Positions 21,014 through 30,551 of a stretch of 64,000 bases of DNA are shown in pieces. The notes beneath the pieces were generated by a model, which saw nothing but the letters and a program-made list of their open reading frames with translations, did no database searches and was not told the origin of the DNA. How positions within the stretch are numbered: the first letter of the stretch is position 1; every line of letters begins with the position of its first letter. Location: contig CANRMF010000006.1 of assembly GCA_947631665.1 (NCBI GenBank), forward strand, positions 1 to 64,000. Reading direction: 5' to 3'. Source of the DNA: an uncultured Lachnospiraceae bacterium. GTDB lineage: Bacteria > Bacillota > Clostridia > Lachnospirales > Lachnospiraceae. The position numbers and the translations under genes are program-made.

Positions 21014-22024
21014 ATGAAAAAAAAGAGACTTCTGCTTGTTGCGGCAGTGGCGGCAGCGATGAGTATTACGGCAGGCTGCGGTATTAAAACCGACACTCCG
21101 ATTATCGGAAAAATTGCAGGATTGGACAGTGATGAAATTTTCAAAGTAGGAGAACTGATTTGTCCGAAAGAGGAATATATGCTTCTCTTTATGAATACGC
21201 AAAATCAGTACAAAAAAGATTTCGGAAAAGGTCTTGACTGGAACGCTGCGGTGACGGAAGATAAAACGCTTCAGGACGTTGTCAGGGAGCAGGCAAAGGA
21301 GGAGTTGTCCGTCATTTATGGGCTGGCAGAGCTGGCGCAGGAAAAGCAGATGTCGCTTTCTGCAGAAGAACAGGCTGCCGCAGAAAGCGCCGCAAAAGAA
21401 TTTTATAACGGAATGACAGACGAGGAGCGGGACTATACGGACTCCAGCCTCAAAGATGTGGAAAACCTGTACACCAAAATGCTTTTGGCAAAGAAGGTAA
21501 AGACGGATATTTCAAAAGATGCCGGAAAAGACATCAGCGACGAACAGGCAAGAGTTATCAAAATACAATATATTCATATGAACTCCAAAAATCAGACGCA
21601 GAAAAAAATCCGCTCAACCTTTGATGAAGTGACCTCTGTCGTAAACGGCGGATATCAGGAGTTTATACGCGAGGCAAAGCAGTATTCGCTGGATTCCGAT
21701 TTGGAACTGACTTTGAAAAAGAATGAAGCGGACAAAAAGTTTCAGCAGGAGGCGTTCAATCTGAACGACGGGGAAATCAGCCCGATGATTCAGGACGGAA
21801 CAGATTATTATCTGGTCTACTGTGTCAGCAGTTATCTGGAAAAAGAGACCGGACAAAATAAAAACGCATTGATTGAAGCGGCAAAGCAGCAGGCGCTTGA
21901 CGCAGAGTATCAGAAATTTCTTTCTTCGGTCAAAACAGATTTTAATACGTCTGCGTGGGAAAAAATAAACGTGTCAACGGACGCCAAGGTGCAGACGACA
22001 GAACTAATGCAGGGCATTTATTAA
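21014..22024 (+). CDS. PrsA/SurA-like peptidyl-prolyl isomerase lipoprotein
   Basis: Lipobox SITAGC; overall foldase-like architecture (EEYMLLFMNTQNQY...IQYIHMNSKNQTQKKIRSTFDEV...FNLNDGEISPMIQDGTDYYLVYC). Confidence 0.65.
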   Translation: MKKKRLLLVAAVAAAMSITAGCGIKTDTPIIGKIAGLDSDEIFKVGELICPKEEYMLLFMNTQNQYKKDFGKGLDWNAAVTEDKTLQDVVREQAKEELSVIYGLAELAQEKQMSLSAEEQAAAESAAKEFYNGMTDEERDYTDSSLKDVENLYTKMLLAKKVKTDISKDAGKDISDEQARVIKIQYIHMNSKNQTQKKIRSTFDEVTSVVNGGYQEFIREAKQYSLDSDLELTLKKNEADKKFQQEAFNLNDGEISPMIQDGTDYYLVYCVSSYLEKETGQNKNALIEAAKQQALDAEYQKFLSSVKTDFNTSAWEKINVSTDAKVQTTELMQGIY

Positions 22025-22035
22025 GAGGTTATAGA

Positions 22036-22090
22036 AAAGCCTCCCGTAATCTGATGAATTCATCATTTTACGGGAGGCCTTTATTTTTTA
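22036..22090. terminator. Bidirectional intrinsic terminator between convergent genes
   Basis: AAGCCTCCCGTAA...TTTACGGGAGGCCTTTATTTTTT. Confidence 0.9.
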
Positions 22091-22123
22091 CCCGATCAGC
22101 ATTTTTACCCAATCAGCGTTGGT

Positions 22124-24883
22124 CTATTCCGCTTTTTTTGGTTCAGATTTGATATTTACTTTGGAACAGACAAATGCCCATATTTTTTCATATGGCAGGA
22201 ATAACATAATAATTGCCAGAATGGTAATAATCAGTCCCGGAACAAAGCCGGCAGGAGTATATTTGAATACCACCGTATGCTGTCCCGGTGACAATACAAC
22301 GCCGGTCAATGAATCGCCGCAGATTGGCAGGGTTTCTGCCCTGTTACCGTCGACATATACCTTCCAGCCTTTTTCATATGGGATAGAGGTGTACATCAGG
22401 CCGGTATTTTTTACGGTAATCGTACCCTCCAGTTTTGTGTCGTCCGCAGTGGTGACATGATAGGTTTCACTGCTTAACTGCTGGTGATCCGCTTCCCATG
22501 CGGCTGCGTCATAGGCGTAAGCATAGCAGGTAGCGGAGGTATCGGATAATGTCACCGTAGCGCCGGCAGGCACATTTCCGATGTGGCAGATATAATTGCT
22601 GTCTGTATCGGAAAAGCTTTTAGAGTTTCCTGCCGTAGTAGCTGTCGCAGTCGTTGTCGCAGCGCCGGCAGCCGGCGTTTGGGCTACGGTAGTCTGCGCT
22701 CCGTTAATTGTGGCCGTCAGATTTTCATTGGACGTCATACAGTAAAAATAGATGTCCATCGTCTGCGGAGTGTCAGTGACTCCGGTATTGCTGACGTCCG
22801 TCATATCATAGGACGCCGTAATGGAGCCGTTTTGCGTTTTTAATTTGTGGAACACCGTCTGCGCGTTGGTAATGGAGTTGTTTACAAAACTGTTCTGCAC
22901 CGCAAACGGATCGGAAATATAAACGTCCTCTGTAATGGCTTTTCCGTTTTCGTCAACTTCGGACTGACCGTCTTTTCCGGTCACAGGCTGTTCGGTAACG
23001 ACTTCCGCTTTCATCTTTGCCATCGTATTGGACTTAATCATAAAGCCGAGAGGCAGAGAGCGGTTAAACTTATATAAATTCAATGTCACATTATTTTCAT
23101 TTGCCGTTGTTAAAAAGGTTTCCGCATCGCTGAAGGTAGGCTCATTATCGGTATACTCATACTGAAGGGCATACAGGGCGGCAGTCACCGGCGTAATGCC
23201 ATAGTGTGAGAAAGAGTTTGTTGAAACCTGTAAACCGATTGCATCATAGTAAGTCTGTGTTGACGCCAGCGAAACGGAACAGAAGGTGGAGATACTCCGG
23301 TAGCGGTATCTTGCACCGTCATTTTTTGTTCCAAACGATGCAGTCTGCGCGCGGTAAAAAGCGTCGTCTGCATCTTGCTGCGCAAAATCATTCAGTTTTG
23401 CGTAACTGTCCACTGAATTGTAATAGGACGCTTTTTCCTGTGTGCTGACAATCGTGGTAAGAGCCAGATTAAACGTCAGCTCGCAGAAAACAGTCAGAAT
23501 CATGATATAGGCAATAAAACCTTTTAAATGAGGTTTTGCGCGGTACCATAAAAGGAAAACAAAATAAATTAAAATAAACAGAATACTGCAATATACCATT
23601 TTGAGATAAATTCCGTCGGAAGACGAATTGTCATTGTACAATTCATTCAAAAATGTCGGCGTATCGTAAATTGCTTTGCACAATAATATGAGCGCAATCG
23701 AGCCGAGTACCGAACCGAAAATCTGTTTATTCTTATAAGACCTAATATGAAGAAGCGCCTCGTAACACATTACCAGAATGATAAAAATATAAAGGAATGA
23801 AAATCTTCCTGACAGACTGTTCGGATAGTGGAAGCCATGCCAGATGTATGTTGGCAGATTAAAGCACATACTAAATAACAGCACAGCGGCAATGGCTGTT
23901 TTTCCAATCCGTTCCCTTAAAGGAATTTTTCTGCACAGGCAGAACATCGGAATCAGGAAAAATGCCGCGACCGTACAGTAAACATTCGGATCCGGATAAT
24001 TTTTTAATTCCGCAATCGGCGTAACGATTAACGAGCGTAAAAAGACATAAAAAACGGAGAAATATTCCGTTAAATCCCGCCAGTCGGATTTTGCGGAAAC
24101 CGTATTCATCAGCCCAAGATATGCGGGAATCACCATAATCGCTGAAAGCGCGCCGGATAACAGGGAATATAAAACGTAATCCTTAATCACGAGCAGCCGT
24201 TCTTTCAGACTGTTTTCCTGTCCGAAATTTTTCGTAAGGAAAAGATATAGAAAATAAATAACGCTGAAAATACAAATCATAAAGCCGATATAGTAGTTGG
24301 AAAACAGCGCGATTCCCAAAGAAACAGCGTACATTCTGCACTTTTTTTCTTCGACTAACTTTTCAAGCCCAAGCACGATAATCGGCAGAAGCCACAGACA
24401 GTCAAGCCACATGATATTCCAACTGAAAGCGGCAAAATAAGAAGACAGCCCGTAAGCAGAGCCGATAGCCGCCGTCAGAATAGAGTTTTTATTAAAATGT
24501 TTTGTTAAATAATAAGAAGTGGTAAAACCGGCAAGTCCCATTTTAACGATAATGGAAAAACTGATAAAGTCAGAAACCTCGGCCGGCCATATCAAAATCA
24601 GGAGATTTAAAGGGCTGGAGAGATAGTAGGTCGCCACACTCCAGAAATTCATTCCCCCGCCAAACTCCCATGAGTAAAACAGGCTGCCGCCGCTGCGGAG
24701 TTTGTCCTGCAATACCTGAAGAAACGGCGCGTATTGATGATAACAGTCGCTTCTGAGATACATCTGGTTTCCAAATGGGATAATGTCCTTAAAATAGTAA
24801 ACAATAAGCATGGAAACGACAGGAATGGCAAATGCAAGAAAATGAAATTTATTTTTCCTGCATAAGTTTTTAAAATTTTTCAT
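22124..24883 (-). CDS. YfhO-family multi-TM membrane protein (GT-C-like glycosyltransferase)
   Basis: FGNQMYLRSDCYHQYAPFLQVLQDKLRSGGSLFYSWEFGGGMNFW is typical of YfhO; C-terminal SIPYEKGWKVYVDGNRAE...SPGQHTVVFKYTPAGFVPG. Confidence 0.88.
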   Translation of the reverse strand: MKNFKNLCRKNKFHFLAFAIPVVSMLIVYYFKDIIPFGNQMYLRSDCYHQYAPFLQVLQDKLRSGGSLFYSWEFGGGMNFWSVATYYLSSPLNLLILIWPAEVSDFISFSIIVKMGLAGFTTSYYLTKHFNKNSILTAAIGSAYGLSSYFAAFSWNIMWLDCLWLLPIIVLGLEKLVEEKKCRMYAVSLGIALFSNYYIGFMICIFSVIYFLYLFLTKNFGQENSLKERLLVIKDYVLYSLLSGALSAIMVIPAYLGLMNTVSAKSDWRDLTEYFSVFYVFLRSLIVTPIAELKNYPDPNVYCTVAAFFLIPMFCLCRKIPLRERIGKTAIAAVLLFSMCFNLPTYIWHGFHYPNSLSGRFSFLYIFIILVMCYEALLHIRSYKNKQIFGSVLGSIALILLCKAIYDTPTFLNELYNDNSSSDGIYLKMVYCSILFILIYFVFLLWYRAKPHLKGFIAYIMILTVFCELTFNLALTTIVSTQEKASYYNSVDSYAKLNDFAQQDADDAFYRAQTASFGTKNDGARYRYRSISTFCSVSLASTQTYYDAIGLQVSTNSFSHYGITPVTAALYALQYEYTDNEPTFSDAETFLTTANENNVTLNLYKFNRSLPLGFMIKSNTMAKMKAEVVTEQPVTGKDGQSEVDENGKAITEDVYISDPFAVQNSFVNNSITNAQTVFHKLKTQNGSITASYDMTDVSNTGVTDTPQTMDIYFYCMTSNENLTATINGAQTTVAQTPAAGAATTTATATTAGNSKSFSDTDSNYICHIGNVPAGATVTLSDTSATCYAYAYDAAAWEADHQQLSSETYHVTTADDTKLEGTITVKNTGLMYTSIPYEKGWKVYVDGNRAETLPICGDSLTGVVLSPGQHTVVFKYTPAGFVPGLIITILAIIMLFLPYEKIWAFVCSKVNIKSEPKKAE

Positions 24884-25364
24884 CTTGTTTGATTCCTTTC
24901 TGTTTTGAATTGAATATAAATAATTTACTGATAATATAATTGATACATACCGTTAAAATCATTGCGGAAATTTTTGCCGTATAAGGATTTCCATGAAGAA
25001 TATGAAAAACCAGCAGAATCAGTTCGCTCATCAGCAGGGTGGCAATCCGCGTTTCTGAAAATCTCAGAAATTCATAGAAAATTTCAGAAAATCCGGTTGT
25101 CCCGCTGTTAAAAACAAACCGCCTGTTGGTAATGTAGGCAAAGATAATTGCGCAAAAGGTTGAAATCATATTGGCAATCAGGATATTGATATCCATAGAT
25201 GTCAATACGGAGTATACCCCCACATCAATGACCGATGTAAAGATACCAAAAAACATATAGGTAACCATTTCATAACTGATTAGTCCATAAATTAAACTCT
25301 GAATTTTTTCGCCATGAAAATGTTCTAATAAAAAAGCTCTGAAGCATAGAATTTTATCTTTCAT
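24870..25364 (-). CDS. GtrA-family membrane protein
   Basis: YMFFGIFTSVIDVGVYSVL...NMISTFCAIIFAYITNRRFVF...CINYIISKLFIF. Confidence 0.88.
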   Translation of the reverse strand: MKDKILCFRAFLLEHFHGEKIQSLIYGLISYEMVTYMFFGIFTSVIDVGVYSVLTSMDINILIANMISTFCAIIFAYITNRRFVFNSGTTGFSEIFYEFLRFSETRIATLLMSELILLVFHILHGNPYTAKISAMILTVCINYIISKLFIFNSKQKGIKQDEKF

Positions 25365-25391
25365 GCGTATCTCCCTATAAAGATAGTTTAT

Positions 25392-26330
25392 CTATTTATA
25401 GTCTTTAATATTAGAGTCCTGAATAATATAAATCGGGCGGTCTTTTGTTTCAAGATAGATATTTGCAATATATTCGCCCAAAACCCCTAAGGATAATTCA
25501 ATAATGCCGCCCATAAATAAAATGGCAGTCAGCAGTGTGGCATATCCGGATACGTCAATGCCAAATGCCAATTTTTGAATAATCGTAACGAGAATCAGCA
25601 GAAAGGACAGCAGGGAAATGACCAGTCCCAATGCTGTCAGCACTCCCAGAGGAACAACGGAAAACGAGGTAATCCCCGTAATGGCGTAGCGTAGTAGTTT
25701 TCGGAAACTCCATTTAGTAGCGCCGGCAGGGCGTTCGATATTTTCAAATGGAATCCATGAAGTATTAAAACCAACCCATGAAAAAATACCCTTTGAAAAA
25801 CGCTGAACCTCTCCGAGCCTGATAATATTATCTACCATCTGCTTTGTCATCATTCTGAAATCAACGGCGTTCTGCTCCAGATGCACACTGGTAAAACGGT
25901 TGTTAATCCGGTAAAACAGCGAAGAAAAAGCGCTCCTTATTTTGGATTCCCCTTTACGGCTTTCCCTCATTCCGGCGCAGCAGTCGTATCCTTTTTCAAT
26001 TTCACGAATCATAGCGGGCACAAGCGCGGGCGGGTGCTGCAAATCAGCGTCCATCACAATTGTGTAATCGGCGCAGGTATTGCATAAACCTGCGTACATT
26101 GCCGCCTCTTTTCCAAAATTTCTGGAAAAGGTAATATATTTCACGTTGTCATGCTCCTCGCTCATTTGTTTTAAAATCAAATGAGTCCGATCCCTGCTGC
26201 CGTCATTGACAAAAATATAGGAAAAATCATAACCGTCAATTCCGTTATAAACTTTTTCGGATTCGGTATAAAACAGTTCCAGCATAGCTTCTTCATTGTA
26301 GCAGGGAACCACGACATTTACAGTTTTCAT
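25392..26330 (-). CDS. GT2-family (GtrB/DPM1-like) polyprenyl-phosphate glycosyltransferase
   Basis: VVPCYNEEAMLELFY, IFVNDGSRDRT, FSRNFGKEAAMYAGL, VMDADLQHPPALVPAMI, two C-terminal TM helices. Confidence 0.92.
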   Translation of the reverse strand: MKTVNVVVPCYNEEAMLELFYTESEKVYNGIDGYDFSYIFVNDGSRDRTHLILKQMSEEHDNVKYITFSRNFGKEAAMYAGLCNTCADYTIVMDADLQHPPALVPAMIREIEKGYDCCAGMRESRKGESKIRSAFSSLFYRINNRFTSVHLEQNAVDFRMMTKQMVDNIIRLGEVQRFSKGIFSWVGFNTSWIPFENIERPAGATKWSFRKLLRYAITGITSFSVVPLGVLTALGLVISLLSFLLILVTIIQKLAFGIDVSGYATLLTAILFMGGIIELSLGVLGEYIANIYLETKDRPIYIIQDSNIKDYK

Positions 26331-26422
26331 AGCAACCTCCAGACTTATGGTGTCTTTATCCCATAATTACCATCTATTTTACAATAAATTGGTATAAGAG
26401 TAAAGAAAAAACATAAGATAAA

Positions 26423-26456
26423 AGGCATTGTACAAACATAAGTCTGCACAATGCCT
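26423..26456 (-). terminator. Intrinsic terminator downstream of argG
   Basis: GGCATTGTGCA...TGTACAATGCC followed by TTTTATCTT on the minus strand. Confidence 0.75.
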
Positions 26457-26495
26457 GTATGAAACGATATTGCCGCTGTCTGCGGGTAAAACGGA

Positions 26496-27716
26496 TTATT
26501 TTTTATCCAATTCCTGCATTTTCATTGCGCGCACCTTTAACGGAAGACCGAATAAAGTGATAAAGCCTTCGGCGTCGTGGTGGTCATAAAGGTCGCCGGT
26601 CGTAAAGGAGGCAAGGGATTCGCTGTACAGTGAATATGGGGAGGTTGTTCCCGCTTTAATAATATTTCCTTTATACAGTTTGAATTTGACCTCGCCGGTA
26701 ACATATTCCTGCGTCTTTTCCACAAACGCCTGTACTGCTTCACGCAGCGGAGTAAACCATTTTCCCTCGTAAACAATCTGAGCCATTTTGTTGCCCATGT
26801 CTTTTTTGACCTCCATTGTAGCGCGGTCTAAGACCAACTCCTCTAACTGCGCGTGAGCTTCCATTAAAATTGTTCCGCCCGGTGTTTCATAAACGCCGCG
26901 TGACTTCATTCCGACAACGCGGTTTTCCACAATATCGACAATGCCGATGCCATGCTTTCCGCCCAGTCTGTTCAGCTCGCGGATAATATCGGAAACTTTC
27001 ATCTGTTTTCCATTGACGGAAACAGGAACGCCTTTTTCAAAAGTCATGGTGACATATTCGCCTTCGTCCGGCGCCATTTCCGGTGAAACGCCAAGCACCA
27101 GCAGATGCTCGTAGTTCGGTTCGTTTGCCGGATCCTCCAGCTCAAGACCTTCATGGCTGATATGCCACAGGTTCCGGTCGCGGCTGTAACTCTGGTCTGC
27201 TGAAAACGGAAGGTCAATGCCATGCTCCTTGCAGTAGGCGATTTCTTCTTCGCGGGAATTCATAGTCCAGTGTTCATCTCTCCATGCGGCGATAATTTTT
27301 AAATCCGGAGCCAGCGCTTTAATGCCAAGCTCAAAACGGATCTGGTCGTTGCCCTTTCCGGTCGCGCCATGACAGATTGCAACAGCGCCTTCTTTTCTGG
27401 CAATTTCCACTAATCTTTTTGCAATTCCCGGACGCGCCATGGAAGTACCGAGCAGATACTTGTTTTCATAGACGGCGCCTGCCTGTACGCAAGGTACAAT
27501 ATATTCGTCGCAGAATTCGTCCGTAATGTCTTCAATATATAATTTTGACGCGCCGGAATATTTTGCTCTTTCTTCCAGTCCGTCCAATTCTTCTTCCTGT
27601 CCGCAGTCAATGCAGCAGCAGATGACTTCATAATCGTAATTTTCCTTTAACCATGGAATGATAGCAGTAGTATCCAGTCCGCCTGAATAAGCTAAAATCA
27701 CTTTTTCCTTTGCCAT
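26496..27716 (-). CDS. argG: Argininosuccinate synthase
   Basis: [57 protein letters not shown]; start at MAKEKV preceded by GGAGG. Confidence 0.96.
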   Translation of the reverse strand: MAKEKVILAYSGGLDTTAIIPWLKENYDYEVICCCIDCGQEEELDGLEERAKYSGASKLYIEDITDEFCDEYIVPCVQAGAVYENKYLLGTSMARPGIAKRLVEIARKEGAVAICHGATGKGNDQIRFELGIKALAPDLKIIAAWRDEHWTMNSREEEIAYCKEHGIDLPFSADQSYSRDRNLWHISHEGLELEDPANEPNYEHLLVLGVSPEMAPDEGEYVTMTFEKGVPVSVNGKQMKVSDIIRELNRLGGKHGIGIVDIVENRVVGMKSRGVYETPGGTILMEAHAQLEELVLDRATMEVKKDMGNKMAQIVYEGKWFTPLREAVQAFVEKTQEYVTGEVKFKLYKGNIIKAGTTSPYSLYSESLASFTTGDLYDHHDAEGFITLFGLPLKVRAMKMQELDKK

Positions 27717-27760
27717 TTCTTTTTCCTCCATATTTAACATCATTTTTAATCAACAGTTGT

Positions 27761-27789
27761 AATATACATCATCGGCCTATAAAAAACAA
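27761..27789 (-). promoter_or_regulatory. argG promoter
   Basis: Minus strand TTGTTT-N17-TATATT. Confidence 0.6.
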
Positions 27790-27817
27790 GTATTTCAAGG
27801 GAGTTCCTTGAAAAAAA

Positions 27818-27833
27818 TGAATAAATATACAAA
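27818..27833. promoter_or_regulatory. ARG box (ArgR/AhrC operator)
   Basis: ATGAATAAATATACAA, close to the Bacillus-type ARG box consensus (CATGAATAAAAATKCAAK, recalled). Confidence 0.75.
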
Positions 27834-27837
27834 AAAG

Positions 27838-27866
27838 TTGCATAAAACAGAAAAGAGATGTATATT
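27838..27866 (+). promoter_or_regulatory. argC promoter
   Basis: TTGCAT-N17-TATATT; the -10 lies inside a second ARG box. Confidence 0.65.
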
Positions 27867-27873
27867 TATTAAG
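27857..27873. promoter_or_regulatory. Second ARG box, inverted orientation
   Basis: GATGTATATTTATTAAG (reverse complement CTTAATAAATATACATC). Confidence 0.7.
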
Positions 27874-28018
27874 TCGAAACTGAAAAAAGATGTTGTGTTT
27901 TGACAGGGAAAATACTAAAATCTAAAATAAGGTCTGTTTACAGGGTAAACGGCGGTCAACAGAAACAACGGAGAAACCGGTATTCGATTTGGGAAAACGC
28001 CGGTTCAGGAGGAGTATT

Positions 28019-29059
28019 ATGATTAAAGCGGGAATTATCGGTTCTACCGGATATGCGGGCGCGGAGCTTGTGCGGCTTTTATGCCGTCATTCCAAAGTCG
28101 AAATAAAATGGTTTGGCTCACGCAGTTATATTGGAGAACGATATGCGGACGTGTTCCGCAATATGTTTGAGATTGTAGACGAGAAATGTCTTGACGACAA
28201 TATGGAGCAGCTCGCAGATGCGGTTGACGTTATTTTTACGGCAACGCCGCAGGGGTTGTGCGCTTCTTTGGTCAATGAAGATATTTTAAATAAAGTAAAA
28301 ATGATTGATTTAAGTGCCGACTTCCGGCTGAAGGACGTGGCGGTTTATGAAAAGTGGTACGGCATTAAACATCAGAGCCCGCAGTTTTTAGAGGAAGCGG
28401 TGTACGGTCTTTGTGAAATTAACCGCAGCCGGACAAAAGACGCGCGGATTATCGCAAATCCGGGCTGCTATACGACATGCAGTATCCTGTCGGTGTATCC
28501 GATGGTAAAGGAAGGACTGATTGAACCGAAATCCATTATTATCGACGCAAAATCCGGCACCTCCGGAGCAGGGCGCGGCGCAAAAGTGCCAAACCTTTTC
28601 TGCGAGGTCAACGAAAATATAAAGGCTTACGGCGTTGCCACGCACAGACATACGCCGGAGATTGAAGAACAATTGGGCTACGCGGCCGGCGAAGAAGTAC
28701 TCATTAACTTTACGCCGCATCTTGTGCCGATGCAGCGGGGAATTCTTGTGACGGCGTATGCGGATTTGAAAAAAGACGTTTCCTATGAGGAAGTCAAAGC
28801 GGTCTATGACAAATATTATAAGAAAGAACAGTTTGTCCGCGTTCTTGAAAAAGACGTCTGTCCGGAAACAAGGTGGGTAGAAGGCAGCAATTATGTTGAT
28901 GTAAACTTTAAATTAGATGCGCGCACCAACCGCATTATTATGATGGGAGCGCTGGATAATCTCATCAAAGGCGCTGCCGGTCAGGCGGTACAGAATATGA
29001 ACATTGTTTTCGGACTGCCGGAAAATATGGGGCTTGAGCAGGTTCCGATGTTTCCGTAA
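28019..29059 (+). CDS. argC: N-acetyl-gamma-glutamyl-phosphate reductase
   Basis: MIKAGIIGSTGYAGAELVRLLCRH, ANPGCYTT, DAKSGTSGAGR; AGGAGGAG RBS, start at 28019. Confidence 0.95.
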   Translation: MIKAGIIGSTGYAGAELVRLLCRHSKVEIKWFGSRSYIGERYADVFRNMFEIVDEKCLDDNMEQLADAVDVIFTATPQGLCASLVNEDILNKVKMIDLSADFRLKDVAVYEKWYGIKHQSPQFLEEAVYGLCEINRSRTKDARIIANPGCYTTCSILSVYPMVKEGLIEPKSIIIDAKSGTSGAGRGAKVPNLFCEVNENIKAYGVATHRHTPEIEEQLGYAAGEEVLINFTPHLVPMQRGILVTAYADLKKDVSYEEVKAVYDKYYKKEQFVRVLEKDVCPETRWVEGSNYVDVNFKLDARTNRIIMMGALDNLIKGAAGQAVQNMNIVFGLPENMGLEQVPMFP

Positions 29060-29074
29060 TGATGTTTCCGTAAA
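29047..29074. repeat. 14-bp tandem duplication spanning the argC stop codon
   Basis: GATGTTTCCGTAAT / GATGTTTCCGTAAA. Confidence 0.85.
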
Positions 29075-29115
29075 TGCGGCGGAATTAGCCAACACAGCAG
29101 GCAGAGATAGGTTTA

Positions 29116-29180
29116 ATAAGAGGATTGACAGAACTCATAAGAGGATAGCATTGATAAGAGGATAGGATTGATAAGAGGAG
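29116..29180 (+). repeat. SD-like repeats (4x ATAAGAGGA) in the argC-argJ intergenic region
   Basis: ATAAGAGGA at 29116, 29137, 29154 and 29171; the last three follow a 17-bp period (ATAAGAGGATAGCATTG / ATAAGAGGATAGGATTG). Confidence 0.85.
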
Positions 29181-29188
29181 AAAAAGTC

Positions 29189-30412
29189 ATGAGAAAAGTA
29201 AAAGGCGGTGTTACTGCGGCAAAAGGATTTTCTGCAATGGGCGTCCATGCGGGAATTAAGAAAAATCAAAAAAATGATATGGCAATGATATACAGCAGGG
29301 TTCCATGTATTGCGGCGGGCACATTTACGACAAATCAGGTGAAGGCGGCGCCGGTATTGTGGGATCAGAAAATGATTTATGAAACGCCGTACTCTCAGGC
29401 AATCGTCTGTAACAGCGGCGTGGCAAACGCCTGCACCGGCGAGGAGGGAATGGATTATTGCGGCGAAATGGCTGAAATTGCGGCGGAAACGCTTGGAATT
29501 AAAAAACGCATGGTTTTGGTCGCATCGACCGGAGTGATTGGAGAGCAGCTTCCGATTGCAAAGATTATTCATGGAATCCGGCTTCTCGCGCCAAAACTTC
29601 AAAGCGACGAGGAGGGCGGACATCAGGCGGCAAAGGCAATCATGACGACGGATACCGTACCAAAAGAAATCGCCTATTCCTTCAAAATCGGTGACCATAC
29701 GGTGAGAATCGGCGGTATGTGTAAAGGCTCCGGCATGATTCACCCGAATATGTGCACGATGCTCGGATTTATTACAACGGACATCAATATCAGCAAGCAT
29801 TTATTATACGAGGCGCTGAGCAGCGACGTACAGGATACCTACAACATGGTTTCCGTCGACGGGGACACCTCCACCAACGATACGGTGCTGCTGCTTGCCA
29901 ACGGGCTTGCCGGCAACCCGAAAATTACGGAAAAAAATGAGGATTATTACCAGTTTGTGCAGGCGCTTCATGCAGTCAATGAATTTTTGTGCAAAAAGAT
30001 TGCCGGAGACGGAGAGGGCGCAACCGCGCTGTTTGAAGTCAAGGTCATTGGCGGAGAGAGCAAGGAGCAGGCAAAGACGCTTGCAAAGTCTATCGTGTCC
30101 TCCAATCTGGTAAAGGCGATGATTTACGGACATGATGCAAACTGCGGACGGATTTTATGCGCGATGGGGTATTCTTCAGCGCGGTTCAATCCGGATACCG
30201 TCGATATTTATTTTGAAAGCAGGGCGGGAAAACTCAAGATTGTGGAAAACGGTATCCCAACCGGTTACAGCGAGGAGAAGGCGACAAAGATTTTGTCAGA
30301 GCCGGAAGTAACCGCCATTGCCGATGTAAAAATGGGCGGGGCTGAGGCGACCGCGTGGGGCTGCGATTTGACACACGACTATGTGAGTATCAATGCGGAC
30401 TACCGGAGCTGA
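29189..30412 (+). CDS. argJ: Bifunctional glutamate N-acetyltransferase / ornithine acetyltransferase (ArgJ)
   Basis: GGVTAAKGFSAMGVHAGIK, TTDTVPKE (autocleavage nucleophile Thr), KGSGMIHPNMCTMLGF; start at MRKVKGG. Confidence 0.95.
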   Translation: MRKVKGGVTAAKGFSAMGVHAGIKKNQKNDMAMIYSRVPCIAAGTFTTNQVKAAPVLWDQKMIYETPYSQAIVCNSGVANACTGEEGMDYCGEMAEIAAETLGIKKRMVLVASTGVIGEQLPIAKIIHGIRLLAPKLQSDEEGGHQAAKAIMTTDTVPKEIAYSFKIGDHTVRIGGMCKGSGMIHPNMCTMLGFITTDINISKHLLYEALSSDVQDTYNMVSVDGDTSTNDTVLLLANGLAGNPKITEKNEDYYQFVQALHAVNEFLCKKIAGDGEGATALFEVKVIGGESKEQAKTLAKSIVSSNLVKAMIYGHDANCGRILCAMGYSSARFNPDTVDIYFESRAGKLKIVENGIPTGYSEEKATKILSEPEVTAIADVKMGGAEATAWGCDLTHDYVSINADYRS

Positions 30413-30523
30413 CAGTGAAAGCGGGCTGCCGCAGTTGACAGTGAATGCAGACTATCGGAGCTGACAGCGATAGCGGACTACCGGAGTTGACAGTGAAAGC
30501 GGGCTGCCGCAACCGGCAATGAA
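30394..30523. repeat. Five imperfect 26-bp tandem copies beginning inside the argJ 3' end
   Basis: TGCGGACTACCGGAGCTGACAGTGAA, AGCGGGCTGCCGCAGTTGACAGTGAA, TGCAGACTATCGGAGCTGACAGCGAT, AGCGGACTACCGGAGTTGACAGTGAA, AGCGGGCTGCCGCAACCGGCAATGAA. Confidence 0.95.
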
Positions 30524-30551
30524 AGAGGATAGAAAGGACAGGAACAGAAGC

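Noticed and set aside
29135-30133. Antisense ORFs over argJ (29135-29800 and 29804-30133 minus)
   Set aside because: Mirror strongly supported argJ; no protein-like motifs.
30394-30523. CRISPR array
   Set aside because: The 26-bp units are directly adjacent and degenerate with no spacers, and there are no cas genes in the window. This is a tandem minisatellite.
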